A DNA stretch of 64,000 bases from Galerina marginata (GCA_023014335.1 JAECYW010000004.1:744001-808000); one strand, 5' to 3'. Positions 34,347 to 46,335 are shown, numbered from the stretch's first letter. Program-made: numbers and translations. The notes: generated by a model from the sequence alone, not told the origin.

Positions 34347-34778
34347 ATAATGATATTTGTAAGGCAAAGTAGAAGTCTAATTGGTTAATGGGAAAAGGGA
34401 CTGATTTTGTGAATTTGAGAGCCAAGATCGGAAGAGTTTTGTACCATTTGAATCTGCGTGGATTAGAGACCGTTGTAGGTGTTATTCTCGCGGCAAAGCG
34501 TTCAAAAGTCGTACGTATTCCCAAGTTCCCAAGAGGATGGTCAGATTGGAGTCAGGGGGATTAGAAGACAAAAATTAGGCCAAAATAACTATCCGAGAAA
34601 ATAGTCGAGACTTTCAGAAGCTAGAGCTAGAGTAGAACGGCATCCGACCCTTGCGAAGAAATTTGTGACTGAATGGATGGATGATCACGCCTTGTTCAAA
34701 CTTTGAGATATAAAATACAGACAAGTACATTCGTCCTCAGTAGATGCCGGAAGATGTCGAAATAGAGTACGTGAAGGC
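34347..34778. other. convergent 3' region
   Basis: Between the ends of the F-box gene (+) and the formamidase gene (-). No feature seen beyond probable 3' UTRs. Confidence 0.4.
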
Positions 34779-37364
34779 TTATAAAACACCGTCACTTCTG
34801 ATGGCACACTGACCGAAGCTCTTCTTTGGGAAACCGTCAGGGTTTGGTAGAATGTCCTGTAGTAGCATGCATCCATAAGTGTCGTATCGCAGTGAATATT
34901 ACAAACTAAAACTCACATGGTCGAAGATTCCAGTAGGAATTGCTAATGTTACACAGGCGTTCGGAGAATCCTATTACGGCGATTTACTACGATGAAAGAC
35001 ACCATGGGATCAACGACGATAATTACCACAATGGCACCAACATGACTCTCAACAGGGGCAGCGGAGAGCAGGAGGTCTGTGAAGCGTCAGCTGTTATCAC
35101 AATCTCGACTGTGGATACACTTACAGGATTGTTCACGGGCTAAGTGATAGTGAAATCAGATCAATTGTCACCTCAGATATTCGAAACAAAATCGGACGTA
35201 CTGTATCCTATCTGTAAGTTGGTCAGCATACTGCGAGCCTCTGATGGTGAAGGGAAGAGGAACTCACCTTCATAAGATAAGCAATCGCATTCAAAGCAGC
35301 CTGTTTATAGGCAACGGATCTGGAAACGAACTGAGACCGGATACAACTTGCAGCAAAACTGAAACGCACGCATCCATATTGTATTGCTTTCCGTCGCCGT
35401 CTACAGATGCAATGCAATAAATAAATATTGAAACCATAATAAAAGGCGGGTTTACGGATATCAACACCCAGGCCTTCGAATACCAGCTGGATGCAATTGG
35501 GTCAACAAAGAGTGGTCGCTTGAGGAAGCAGTCGTCACGCACCTTCTGAGAATACAAAGGATCAATTGGAGATGGCTGTAGCAGATTATGATGAGCAGTG
35601 CAGAATTTTAGAGCTTGCTTTAAGCCTAACCAAGAAGATCGGCTGCTTAAGAGCAAATTTCTCGACGCCGCCTTTGATTATACTCGTGCTAAACGTAATG
35701 ATTCCTGCCTGGTAAAAAGATATGTAGGCATATGCCATTTCTCTGTACTGTGGCCTACCATTTCAATCGCTCCGCAGAAAGACATCTACAAAGCTGAATG
35801 GTTAGTTCTGTCAGAATTCTACGAACTCATTCATGTACCTCTCCCTGAAACGATACGCATTAAGTATCAAGTACCAAGATAATGCGGTCGGATCGAGCAA
35901 CTCACGTCGCCTTGGGAGAAATGCAGATCTCCAACTGAGAAGTTTGCGCCTTTCACGAAGACAGGGAAGTAGCAGCGCGAGCCTCTTGACAAGTTCTTGA
36001 TCTGCGGTCAAGAAAATTAGGCGAATAAGAAAAAAAGGGAAATGGTTTCTGGCAGCTCTAGATGACCCACATCACAGTTACCGCCATGTTCTCTTCCGGG
36101 AACAGTCCTCGCTCCCTCTTTAGCGATCTTCTCCATGACCTTGGGGTCGAGGTCCTGTCCTACATACGCGTTTATTGGCTCAGGCGGAAACGCGACAGGA
36201 GGCACCGCATCGATATGCTCAGCAATGAGCTCTCCTTCACGTTTATTCCAGGTTGCGAGCAGCTCAGCTGAGGGAGCTGTCCCAATGAGACCTGGATGAG
36301 TGACCCCGGCAAAGCGTACGCCAGGAATGTGCCTGGAGGTGGCATAGACGCCTAGAGATATCTGTTCATTTTATGACTTTCGGCGACTCGGAGTGAGACA
36401 TGCCATTGAGATCCCAAATCGCCTTCGCTGCCCTGCTGTTGAATTCTCGAGCTATGAATGGAAATTTTCAGCAACAATTGTAACACCAGAAAAAGGGCTA
36501 CGTACCGAAAAGTCCTCCACCGTTCTCAAGTTCGAAAATACCCTGCAGCTAGGTTAGCAATGAATCGGTGCCAAATAAACAACACTTACAGTATAGCCCC
36601 AGGGCATCTTGTCGAAAGGTTTGACTTGTGGACGTCAACTTCATTTTCATGTAAGTCAATAGGAACCCAACTTACTGTCGAGAATATCCACGACCAAACA
36701 GTCTCCAGGTTCGGCCCCTTCCACCGCAACCGGCCCAGTAAGATAGTGGATCTTGGTTAAGTCTACGTTTTTAACGTCGTCGCTGTCTGAAGGGATCATG
36801 AGCACACTAAAGCACTACTTTTTGAGGTTCACTTACTGTCGTTGTTCCCGATTTGAGCACCAGTCCAATCTGCCTAGATGATCAAATTCTACACGCTGAC
36901 CCTTGGGTACCAAGAACATACCGACACATTCAATTTTAAATGTCTACGAGTTTAGGCGTTAGTCTGGTTTACCAAATAGGCAGGCTGCTGGCCCACCTCG
37001 CCTGGTTTTACGGTGACCATAGGCGGGATGTCTGGGCTAAAACGAATTTCAAAATCGTTCCAAACATTTCACACAGCGTTCCTCTTACTGCCAACGGTTA
37101 TGGATACCCTGAATGGGAGGAATTGAGTTGTCAGGAATGTCAGTCCTCTCAAATCCTGGAGTGGCATACCTTCTGCTGATTAGCAGGACTAACATCCGCA
37201 TTTATCTTTCAATTTATAGCTCGGTTCAAGTCGGAATGAAGTCTTACATGAAGGGATCGACCTAGTGATAACATGTACTTTAGTCGCCAGATAACGAACC
37301 TCGTAAAAGCAACACTTACCGAGATCAAGGTAGGATGAGGTATAGAGTTCGCTGCGGTGGCCAT
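34779..37364 (-). CDS. formamidase (acetamidase/formamidase family)
   Basis: Hydrolyses formamide to formate and ammonia, supplying nitrogen; a cytosolic enzyme of the FmdA/AmdA family. About 15 short exons. The first is 37364-37320 (MATAANSIPHPTLIS), then HNRWHPDIPPMVTVKPGE, TFKIECV and DWTGAQIGNND. Next come PWGYTGIFELENGGGLFA, PGVRFAGVTHPGLIGTAPS, VAFPPEPINAYVGQDLDP and the family signature REHGGNCDVGHL. CYFPVFVKGANFSVGDLHF leads to FCGAIEMAG and SPNACVTLAIPTGIFDHDI, with the stop at 34779. Two junctions around 35839-35844 leave a 6-nt exon coding Gly-Glu, needed to complete the conserved GDGE stretch. Not every internal join was fixed, but the order and spacing of conserved blocks are complete. 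Confidence 0.88.
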
Positions 37365-38050
37365 GATGTAACTGGGTCTGAACAGTTTCTGGGGGTAAAG
37401 AAGTTAATTGAAGGTGAAATCGGTCCCACTGTCGTTATATATGCCATAGATAAGAATGTCATAGCGCTGTTCATTCCTAATCCATGGGAGAAGTGTTTCA
37501 ATAAAAGATAGAATGTGAGATAATGCACAAGCCCATCTCATACCAATTATGCCATCGAAGGTAAGAGTCTAATCGAACCTAAGCAGGAAAAGAACAACGA
37601 AAGATGGTCAGTTGATCACGAGCCCCATTGGTGAGAAAGCGAACGCTGAAAACCAATGTACGATGTTCTCGTTTCGCTGGATTAGCAAGGGATCTCGTCG
37701 ACTTGACAGTTCGCTCTCATGGCGAAGTTGCTTAACAGCAGGCTGCGTGCGATTTAAAGGTACAATATTCCAGACACCCCCCACGGCTTGAAATAAACCG
37801 TGTCGGAGTCGCGCGATAAAGAGATTTGAAGCCCGAGCCTGAGGCCGTCGAGTCGATTCATCATGGGAAGCCGACCCGAGAGCCTCGCAGGCCGCCAGGA
37901 AGCGAACAGTTACAAGTACATATGCTTGGAAACGGAGAAGAAAAAATGTCAAAACAAAGCCGAGACGGAATACAAAGACAGAGTGGAGGACACAGCACCT
38001 CCGTCCAACAACAGTGCAATCAGAACCAGAACCACTGCTCCATCCTTGTC
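37365..38050. other. upstream region of formamidase
   Basis: Lies between the formamidase start and the 3' end of the TPR gene, both on the minus strand. It holds the formamidase promoter. No other gene is supported. Confidence 0.4.
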
Positions 38051-40115
38051 TCAATCAGCCTTTTTCACGACGTATCTCTCCCAACTCGGATACGTGATAC
38101 ACTCAGCCCTCATCCGCTCCATTTCCTTCGTCTTTTTCGTCCTCATCGTGCCTGCCTTCTCCTTCCCAAGTCGGCTCGTTGACTGCTGTTTCTGCTGGAG
38201 ACTATGGCTCGAGTTCGAGTCTGCGCCCCCAGCCGATCCCATTTTTCGATATTTTCCCGTTCCAGTCCCGCTGCTGCCCATTCCCGACATGAGGGTTATC
38301 TTCAGTTTTCGGTCGTCTGCTCTCGTCCTCGAGAATGGGAGTTGCTTGGTTGGTTTGGGCTCTGGTATTCCTAGCCGTCGCAAGTCCTCGGCCTTCTTCT
38401 CTTTCTGGGCGTTGGTCGATTGTTTTGACGATGAGGGGTTTTCTTCGCCGAGGATGGCGTCGAGGCCATTTTCGTCACAAGAGGGAAATAGGAGTGCTTT
38501 GAGTTCACGGAGAGCGTCTTCGTTCGTGGGCTGGAGTCGCAGAACAGCACGCAGGTCTGTAAAAGGAGAAAAGGCGTCAACGCCGAATACAGACAGGTCA
38601 CGCATTAGAGTAGGTACATACCTTGAATTGCCTCCTCAGGTCTTCCGAGCATGCTTCGGGCCTTTCCACGTCGATAGAGGCCCTTGACACTTCTGTGTTG
38701 TTGCAGTACCTTGGTGCACGCTTTCTCCGCTTCCATCCAACTTGAAAACTTTGTAAATATTCAACTAATAAACCATAGGTTTGACCGTACTTGTTCAGTT
38801 TCAGATAAGCCGCAGCGAGGTTGAGCTGGTAATGCGGTAGTTCAGACTCGATATTGTGAGCAGCCTCGTATAACTTGACAGCCGCTTCGTAGTCGCTTTT
38901 GCGATAGGCTGCATTGCCCTATGTTGTTTTGATGCAAGATTAGCCAACAAGCAGTGGAAAGAACGGAGGGTCGCACCAATTCCTTTTCTCTTTCAGCTCG
39001 AAGGTACCTCCACTCCATCATCTCTCCTATTGTCATTTCTGCATCTCCTCCAGATTCGTCAGGGTCGAGGCCACCGAAATCCAGGTCAACCTCCCAGATG
39101 TCCTCCTCTTCTTCGGTTTCCCAGCCATATATCCCGCTTCCTCGTCCATCCCATTCTCTCTGCTTGCCGAGCCTGACTCCACTCTCTTCCTCATCTTCTC
39201 GCACAGTACGCTCGCAGACCTCGCCAAGGTGATCCGTCGAGCAACCACAATCGCACCACTTGGTTGTCAGCTTTTCACGCAAAATATTCCCATATCCGCG
39301 TACATCGAATTCACGAGCCACTCGCCATAAGGTCTGCGACAATTTCTCGTATCCATATTTGATCTTGGTCTTCCAATCTCCTTCCCATTCAGGAAGAGCA
39401 GGAGCAAGCTCGTTCACCCAGCCAAATTTTAGCGAGCAGGCATCTTCGAGCGCTTCTTGACCTTCTTGTAATGAGCCTAGATGCGGTGGTTTCGTAAACG
39501 TAGGCGGGGCCATTGTTTCGAGGGCATCGAGATGGGCCTTGAGGGCAGGATAGTGCGGCAACAGACGTAGAGAGTGCAAGCCTAATTTACTGCAAACCGA
39601 AACATTATTTGACATGGCCTATTTTGCCTTTCATTAAGCAGCATATCTGCGCGGCAACAGAGGACACGTACGAAATGGCGCAAGGCCGTATACGACCACA
39701 ACACGCTCTTCGTCGCTACCCTTTCTCCTGCCTGGCGCATGTCCATGCTGATCGCGGCACGGAAGAAGTCTTTGATCTCCTCCGAGTCATGGTTAAACGC
39801 CAGCCAACCGGGTCCGCCGAGAGTGACACATCGCATCACGAGGGTCGGAAGATGGACAAGGGCTATGCTGTAGAGACGGGTAGAATAGAGGCGGGCAATG
39901 TCCTGCTCGTAGCGGAGGAGGAGGATACGGGCGATGGCTCTCTCGAGTTGAGATACGGCAGACATTGCCTGTGTGATGCTGCGATCTACATGCGGGTTAA
40001 GCGAACGTGAATGGTGCGTTTCCTTGATTATATGGTGTCCGTTTGGGCTATTTTTCTCCTTCTTAAGCAGACCAGATGCAGACCGTTTCTTGACATGGGA
40101 GTATTTGGCCGGCAT
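38051..40115 (-). CDS. TPR-repeat protein of unknown role
   Basis: Exons 40115-39668, 39581-38977, 38918-38791, 38740-38622 and 38556-38051; 601 residues. The N-terminal half is unrecognised, with LGGPGWLAFNHDSEEIKDFF and an acidic stretch (WETEEEEDIWEVDLDF). Just before the repeats, KWCDCGCSTDHLGEVC has four close cysteines that could bind a metal. The C-terminal half carries about three tetratricopeptide units (GNAAYRKSDYEAAVKLYEAA, LPHYQLNLAAAYLKLNNW, VKGLYRRGKARSMLG) like those of immunophilins and Hsp90 co-chaperones. A Lys/Ser-rich basic tail follows. A later ATG at 39965 (MSAVSQLERAIARILL) may be the true start, because the preceding 50 residues are low-complexity. An Hsp90-linked function is only inference from the TPR type. 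Confidence 0.75.
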
Positions 40116-40419
40116 GGTGGTGTATAAGGAATTCTCTGAGGCAGCTGGATTTTATGTATTGCCCAAGAAAACGATCAAGTGGATGGATCGGAATGACAAC
40201 AAGCGGCGTCGATGAAAGGGCCAAAACTCTATCCAATTGGCAGACTGGGAAGAAGGGTGATTTCTGCGAACTAAGCTTGACACCGTTAGGCTTGGAGAAC
40301 AATGGGGGGATTGGACTCACGAAGTGAAGGCAGTGTCCAAGCAATGTCTGGTATATATACCTTGCAGCTCCGTTTTCCGATCCTCTTGAACGTTATATAG
40401 ATAGCTTTTGACTCCCGAT

Positions 40420-41034
40420 GCTGTGGAGGTGCCAAATATCAGAATCGTTGCTCGTATGTGTCAATGAAGCAGAAATTCTTGACGCGGATTCGATAATCCT
40501 GAGCAAGATATGGCAGTGTACGACGTCCTATGCCACGCATGTTATTGTTCGACAAGAGAGAACGCTGACCTCGTCACCTATGAAGCAGTCGACACCGCGA
40601 GGGAGCTTCTGCTCGTCGTTGTAGATGGTGAGAAGAATGTTGGCCATGTTTGTTCCCCGGCCAGGCTCTTGTTCCCGAACCATCATGTCACCAGTTCAAA
40701 TTGTCCCATAAATTCACTCTCGACCACTGCCCGTTGGACTTACCACACGGAGCATGTTTTTCGCCTTCTCATGGTCCCATTTGGAGATTTTATCACCTCA
40801 AAGCTCCTCTAGGCCTTTGAATCCGGTACCACAACCGCAATGCGGCGTACAATTCTGTTTACATGCAACAGGCAACCCGATTCTCTGCGCAAGGTACCCT
40901 TATGTGGCCCTGCGGATAATCCTGGCCTTGACTGGCCGGGTCATGGTTCAGCTCTCGCTGTCGCCAGCATAGATCTTACATGTCAATGACGGTATCAACC
41001 ACTTTCCGAATTCTCGGTCCTCGGAGGCGTTTGG
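40420..41034 (-). other. possible unresolved small gene
   Basis: Several short open stretches on the minus strand have coding-like content: a start MPNASEDREFGKWLIP near 41034, a Cys-rich GLPVACKQNCTPHCGCGTG near 40885-40830, KISKWDHEKAKNML near 40790, and MANILLTIYNDEQKLPRGV near 40650. GT-AG pairs exist, but I could not join these in one consistent frame, and the Cys-rich frame meets a stop soon after. It may be a decayed gene, a gene with unusual splicing, or chance. Confidence 0.2.
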
Positions 41035-41725
41035 CATTTTGGCGCACTTATTGCGCGTTTACACCATTTTAGATGTGTTTCTAATGCTTCTATAAATCAG
41101 GATTTCCTTCTCCAAGTTACCCAGAAAGCGGCAAAAATATAGAGATTGGGTGAGAGTCTTTCGTTTATGCATGCCTTCGAGTTGTCTTTCTCCCTCAAAA
41201 ATTTCTGCTATCACCTCTATGAATTTACGTTCGTTTGGTCAGTTGGATGGATGGATGAGTTGGTGTGGGCGGAGGCCGATGCGCCAGTACCCTCATCTCT
41301 TTGATGGTTTCATCTTTGTGATCCATGGTTGTCCCTCTGGGTTTCAATCTAACCATGGCCTCCTACGGCTATCTGCCCGTCCTTGACACCCAGTTGCGTT
41401 TCTACCTAAACGCTTCAAAGGCTACTATCTCCGTCCTCGTCGATGCAACGTTGATGATGTATATACTCTGGGGGACTAATTTGGAAGAACTGACCACATA
41501 AAATTTCCTAGCGTCGAGCAGAGCGACATGATGATGGTGACGATGATCATGATGCATATCATCATCGTCCCTGTGATATCGAGGACCGGTATTCAAGGAT
41601 TCGATGATGATGGTGAGAAAAAAATCAAAATCAATGTGTGTAAAAATAGCTTGCCAAGAAAAGCCGACCATTGGGCGACGCCGCGACGCTGATCACAAGG
41701 TTCCAGCTGTTCAGGGACGATTTCA

Positions 41726-41731
41726 TATAAA
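41726..41731 (+). promoter_or_regulatory. TATA box
   Basis: TATAAA 148 bases before the lectin gene's ATG, in an otherwise pyrimidine-rich 5' region. Spacing is compatible with a core promoter plus a short 5' UTR. Confidence 0.4.
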
Positions 41732-41873
41732 ATGCGAGGTCCAAACAAATTCCATCTCCCGTCTCTACCCCAGACATCGTTACTGTTTCGCCCACTGAAA
41801 ACTCCTCTACCCCCACACTCTTTTTCAAGTCACTCCTTTATTAGAAATATAATCCAAAACGCGCTCATTAATC

Positions 41874-43731
41874 ATGCGCTCTTCTACTATTCGCATCCTA
41901 GTCGCCTTCGCGTCTGTCGCTGCCTCAGTGAACGCGCAAGCCCCTCCGTACGTGGCATTCTTATGACCTGTTTTAATAAAGATGAAATCCTCAATTTTTC
42001 CGTTTTCCCCAGTTTCATAGGACAACTTCTTTTGGAACCTGGCCTCACTAGCAGTGTGTTCCTTGTCGCATTCCGTCTGATAGTCCGTTTTTAACCGAAC
42101 CGAAAACTTCTAGGCCAATGCATGACCGCCGCATCCAACACCGACGGTGCATTCGTCACGATCCAACCCTGTAACAATGCCGCCTCCCAGAAGTGGACTT
42201 TCACAGGGGGGGTCGTCCAGATCTTCGGAAACAAGTGCTTGGACGTTACCGAGGGCAAAAACGCAGACGGAACGAAGATGCAGATCTGGACTTGCTCAAC
42301 CAACAATGCCAATCAGAAATTCGGCTACACGGTTTGACTTTCTTAAGCTCTCTTTTGCTTTGTCGTCACTCATGTATTTTCAACCAGAGAGACAACCGCT
42401 TGTACTGGGCCGGCAGCAACAAGTGCGTCGATCTCACCAGCGGCAGTCAAGCAGCCGGCAACCGGGCAAGTGTCTGACTAGCGCTGTCTTTCAGCAAGCT
42501 CAGCTGAACTCTCTTTTTTCTGTCCTCGACAGATCCAAATCTGGACCTGTAGCGACAACAACATCAACCAGGTCTGGAATACCGGGTACTCGGCCAGCAA
42601 CCTGCCCACCACCTCCCAGAACGGCCAGTTCGGTGTCAACAACTGCGGCACAGGCTCGAGCCAGTCGTCGAAGTGCCAGACAGTTTGGCTCAAGTATGTC
42701 TTTCCCCCCTGTTTCATGATGACTTCTTGCTCATTAGTATCGTGAACCTAAAGCTCCGCTAGCGATTTCTGTCTTTGGGCACCCCGTTAGTCTGCATTTC
42801 AAGTGCCATGGTGTCAACTCATTGATCCCCTTTTCTTTCGATCTAGCTTCCTTTGGAAGCATCGGAGACACTGAACGTGAAGAAGTTTCGTGGTGCACAA
42901 AGTCTGGCCGCGGCACGCGGACCATCCCCAATGGCTCGCTAAAGGGCGTCCACTTCGTCAAGACACCTGAATATGTCCAAGTCACCGGAGTTGGTGATTT
43001 CACGAGCATGAACATTCCTCGCGGAGATGCAGGAGGCGAACTGGACAACAGGGGTGCTGACGGTATGTGCCAGTGATGCCTCTACAGGCGATGAAGGTTT
43101 CTAATCGACCTTATTTTTGAAACTGATAGGTAACGGCAATCCAAGTAAGTCGCAGACGTTGATACAGAGCGTCTTGTTCGTTCAGTAACATAATATTTTT
43201 CTAGTTGGTGGACTTGTCTATGGAAACTCCTTCGGATCCGGACTTCAGTACCACGACTGGACCAGCTTCATCTCCGACTCGGAGTTCTGCTTCCGTGCCT
43301 GTGTCGGCCCTCGCGCGACCAGCCTGTGCAACCACATCTACGACATCATGGGCTGCTTCTGGGTGCGTCGAAATCCAGTTGCAAAGGCTGATAATTTACT
43401 CTAAACCCTCTAGAACATGCCTGCCAACTACAACGCCGGTGTTTACGAGGACTGCGTCGGAGACACCGAGTAAGCACCACCAGACATCTGGCAGACGTTC
43501 TTATCCTGATCGTGTCTTTGTTTTTTCAGTCTCCCAATGGGTGTCTACGGCACCAGCACCTGGCACCAGGGCGTCAATCCTACCCCTGCCGCTCATCCTG
43601 CCGCTCCTTCATCCAGCTGCAAGCCTCTTCCCACCGTGTCCGTTTCGCCTGTCATGAGACGCAGCGAGATGGTGAAACGCCAAGTCACTCCTCCCTTCCC
43701 TGGTGCAACTGCGCCTCCCTCGCTCCGTTAG
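41874..43731 (+). CDS. secreted ricin-B-type lectin fused to a conserved fungal C-terminal domain
   Basis: Secreted carbohydrate-binding protein. Exons 41874-41947, 42013-42053, 42114-42331, 42388-42465, 42533-42693, 42754-42785, 42847-43062, 43130-43144, 43205-43362, 43414-43469 and 43530-43731 give 416 residues. Signal peptide 1-22 (ILVAFASVAASVNA). A ricin-B beta-trefoil follows (about 30-180) with QCMTAASNTDG, KCLDVTEGKNADGTKMQIW and KCVDLTSG repeats, including the QxW-type signatures. The second part (about 205-365) contains SASDFCLWAPP, CTKSGRGTRTIP, GVHFVKTPEYVQVTG and six or more cysteines; it recurs in basidiomycete secreted proteins without a known function. The tail is Pro/Thr-rich. 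Intron 4 uses GC (GCAAGT) instead of GT. Exon 8 is 15 nt and itself begins GTAA. Confidence 0.88.
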
Positions 43732-44377
43732 GCTTCTGTTGCTTCATCCTGCTTAGTTAGTCAGAACAATTTGTCGTTACTTCTAATTGCGCGGACAGGT
43801 TCAATACTAGAACTCGTTTAATGTGTTTGTGCGTAGATAGCAACCAGATATATATATTCAGAACTTTTTCTTTCATTACACGTATCGACCAAGCTATTGC
43901 AAGAGTCTGCAAAGTTCAACGTACACCTTGGAGTGGGGTACATCGGGCATCTGGGCGTGGTTGGTCGAGAAGATGCAGATTCAGATTCCGCTGTTTGGCA
44001 CAAAGCACAATGACAAAGTTGGAGATTGGAATGATATGCGCAGCCACGAGGCATCAATGGCGTCTAACCCGTTCTGCTTCCTGCAAAATCATTCGTTCAC
44101 CCAATCGCTTTCCTCAATTTTTGAATGCACATCGCAGGTACAAAATCAAAACCCTCCGGTTGAATTGCTACCTCATCGCCAGGAATCATTTTTTGACTCG
44201 TTTTTGAAAGATAAAGCGCAAGGAAACTGCCAAAAAACGACATTGGTTGGATACTGCGCAAACCACGGGGGTATCAAGAAAGCTGCGGAACGTCACCAAA
44301 TCAGATAACAGCCATGCTATACAAATAGTATTTGCAGAGCTCTGTTGTCGTCGAGGCGTCGTTTTCCAATTACAACG
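43732..44377. other. intergenic between two secreted-protein genes
   Basis: Holds the lectin 3' end and the promoter of the next gene. An open frame at 43928-44308 starts without ATG, is low in coding character and is not supported as a gene. Confidence 0.4.
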
Positions 44378-46335
44378 ATGCGCCGCATTGTAATTGCATG
44401 GACAGCTCTTGTCGTAGGAGCTTTCTCTGTCGATGCGACATATCCAGGACCGAAGCAAGCTGCATTTAAGAGTTCAGCCTTCTTTGGAACCCCGAGCCTT
44501 TCCCAGTGGGATTTAACAGAAGAGCCATCTATAAATTCCACTAGCCAGCTGATCTTCAGCACTGCCAGCTCGCTCCTCCAGCACTGGCCGAATACACGCT
44601 ATCGAAACGGTATTTCACAAAGATTAATCCTCTATATTTACGTTCTGAATCCCCTGCTAGGACACAGTATAGTCCCTGGGATGGTTCCAATCGGGACCCT
44701 TCTATATCATGGCACGGACAAGAATGAAACCCCCATAGTGCCAGAATGGACGGCCACCGACCCAGAGCACTCGTACATCTTCTGTGACGGCTTCGAGAAT
44801 GGCCGAGACTGCTGGCATTTAACGCTAGTAGTAACACGGCCACTTAAGGTCCTTTATTTTGACGGCAGTAGCGCAGCTAAATTGGTGGGTGGTCCGATGG
44901 ACAGCCAAGATCTTGTTGCATGGGGTGAAGTCAAGCCGGACTGGACATTTAACGAAAAGCAGAGGATTACCGACCTCTGTAGCTGGGGAAAGAAATTCGG
45001 AATCGATGGCTACCTCAGGTGAGCAAAATGGTACATCTTCGTTTATTACCACTTACAATTTCATACGTAAAGAATGCAAATGGATTTGTGAGTCTTTCAC
45101 GTCTTAAAGCAAGAAAGTTTTTTTCCTAATTTATACTACTTGTGAAATAGTGAAATCATGCTCTGCGATTTCTCTGCCGGAGTCAAACCCGTCTCATTCA
45201 TCAATCTCGCCTCAGCAAACCCAGACAGAAGCAGACCTGGCTCACCACCACCCGACTCGCCGCCTACTCTATCACAAATATCAACTCTGTTCAGAGTCTT
45301 GGAAGCAGGTAACTGGTATAACAATTTCCCCGGAGATCCGCGAGTCAAGCTCGACTACGCCCGCTTGATCTCCTTCTACGACCCTGTTATGTTCCCCAGC
45401 TTGCAGGCTGCCCGTTTCGGGAAAGAGCGACTAGAACATCGACTAGATGGGATCAGTCAGGCAGATGCAAAAGCCTTCACAGTGCACTTGGCGGAAACGC
45501 TCAAGGATGACCCACAAAATTCTGGCACTGGAGTTGACTGGCAGAGCCTCATCAAGGTTATCACCAATCGCTTTGCCGAACGGCTGGAGGTTCTCCATTA
45601 TATGCTCAACTCTACTTCCACATCGATGCTTAAAACCAACGCCACTCTGAAGCAAGCTCATCGCCATATAACAAGCATGATTATGCCATACATTTTACAT
45701 AACTCTCTACCATCAACAACCGGCCCACAATCACTAAAACATTCCTGGGCTGAGCCTGTCTTCAAGCTCTGCGCAACGACACATACTATCTACCTCGAGA
45801 CCGATGAACTTCTGAGAGAACTGAGGCCTTCTGAGCGTGTCCTCTTGCGTTCTGCCAAGGGGGTGACGAAAGAGATCTGTCGAGTCCTTGTGGGACTATG
45901 GGCGGAAGGAATGGAATTGGGTTTGGGTGAGCCAGAGCCCTCAAACCCTCAAATTGCATTCTCTCTTCGGGAATTAGAGGATCAGTGGAAGTCAAAGGTC
46001 GAGAATTTGATGGCGTGGTTGGATTGGAGCTACTGGCTAAGGTGTCGTCCCGGCTGTGGCTATGAGGTATGGTACAATTTACTTTATTTGAACAAGTCCT
46101 AGAACCAACGCTTTTGCAATAGGAAATGTGCTACTTGCCTACGTGGCCATTTTTTCATGGGTGGGGTCCCCGTCAAACCACACCTAAGTCTCATCCTTTG
46201 CACGCTTGGATCCAGGCGTTTCTCAACAATGGTGGGATGTTCGAGGATGGCCTGGCAGAGTGGGAATGGATCGATCCACAGCCCAGATGCATTCGACGCA
46301 TGGAGCCTCTGAATTTCGAGTATACACCTCTGTAG
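44378..46335 (+). CDS. secreted conserved fungal protein of unknown function
   Basis: Exons 44378-44609, 44661-45018, 45073-45087 (15 nt), 45151-46066 and 46123-46335 give 577 residues with an uninterrupted frame. Signal peptide 1-20 (MRRIVIAWTALVVGAFSVDA). The N-terminal half has GTLLYHGTDKNE, TDPEHSYIFCDGFENG, RPLKVLYFDGSSAAKL, DSQDLVAWGEVKP, LCSWGKKFGIDGY and FEIMLCDFS. I recall such blocks from unannotated secreted fungal proteins. The C-terminal half is helical with scattered cysteines and ends YTPL. LYHGT resembles the entry motif of some ADP-ribosyltransferases, but no complete active site is visible, so no function is assigned. It is read in the same direction as the lectin and polygalacturonase genes. 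Confidence 0.8.

Larger units (their letters stand above)
40116..41873. other. intergenic region with one unresolved candidate
   Basis: Divergent spacer between the TPR gene (-) and the lectin gene (+). Apart from a possible minus-strand small gene at 40420-41034 and the TATA-like box at 41726, nothing coding is visible. A GAT/CAT-rich stretch lies near 41520-41620. Confidence 0.4.

Noticed and set aside
37863..38687. 274-codon plus-strand frame
   Set aside because: It lies antisense to the last exon of the TPR gene, which has better protein content and consistent splicing.
43928..44308. 126-codon plus-strand frame between two secreted-protein genes
   Set aside because: It lacks an ATG at the 5' end, has no motif, and no splice partner was found.
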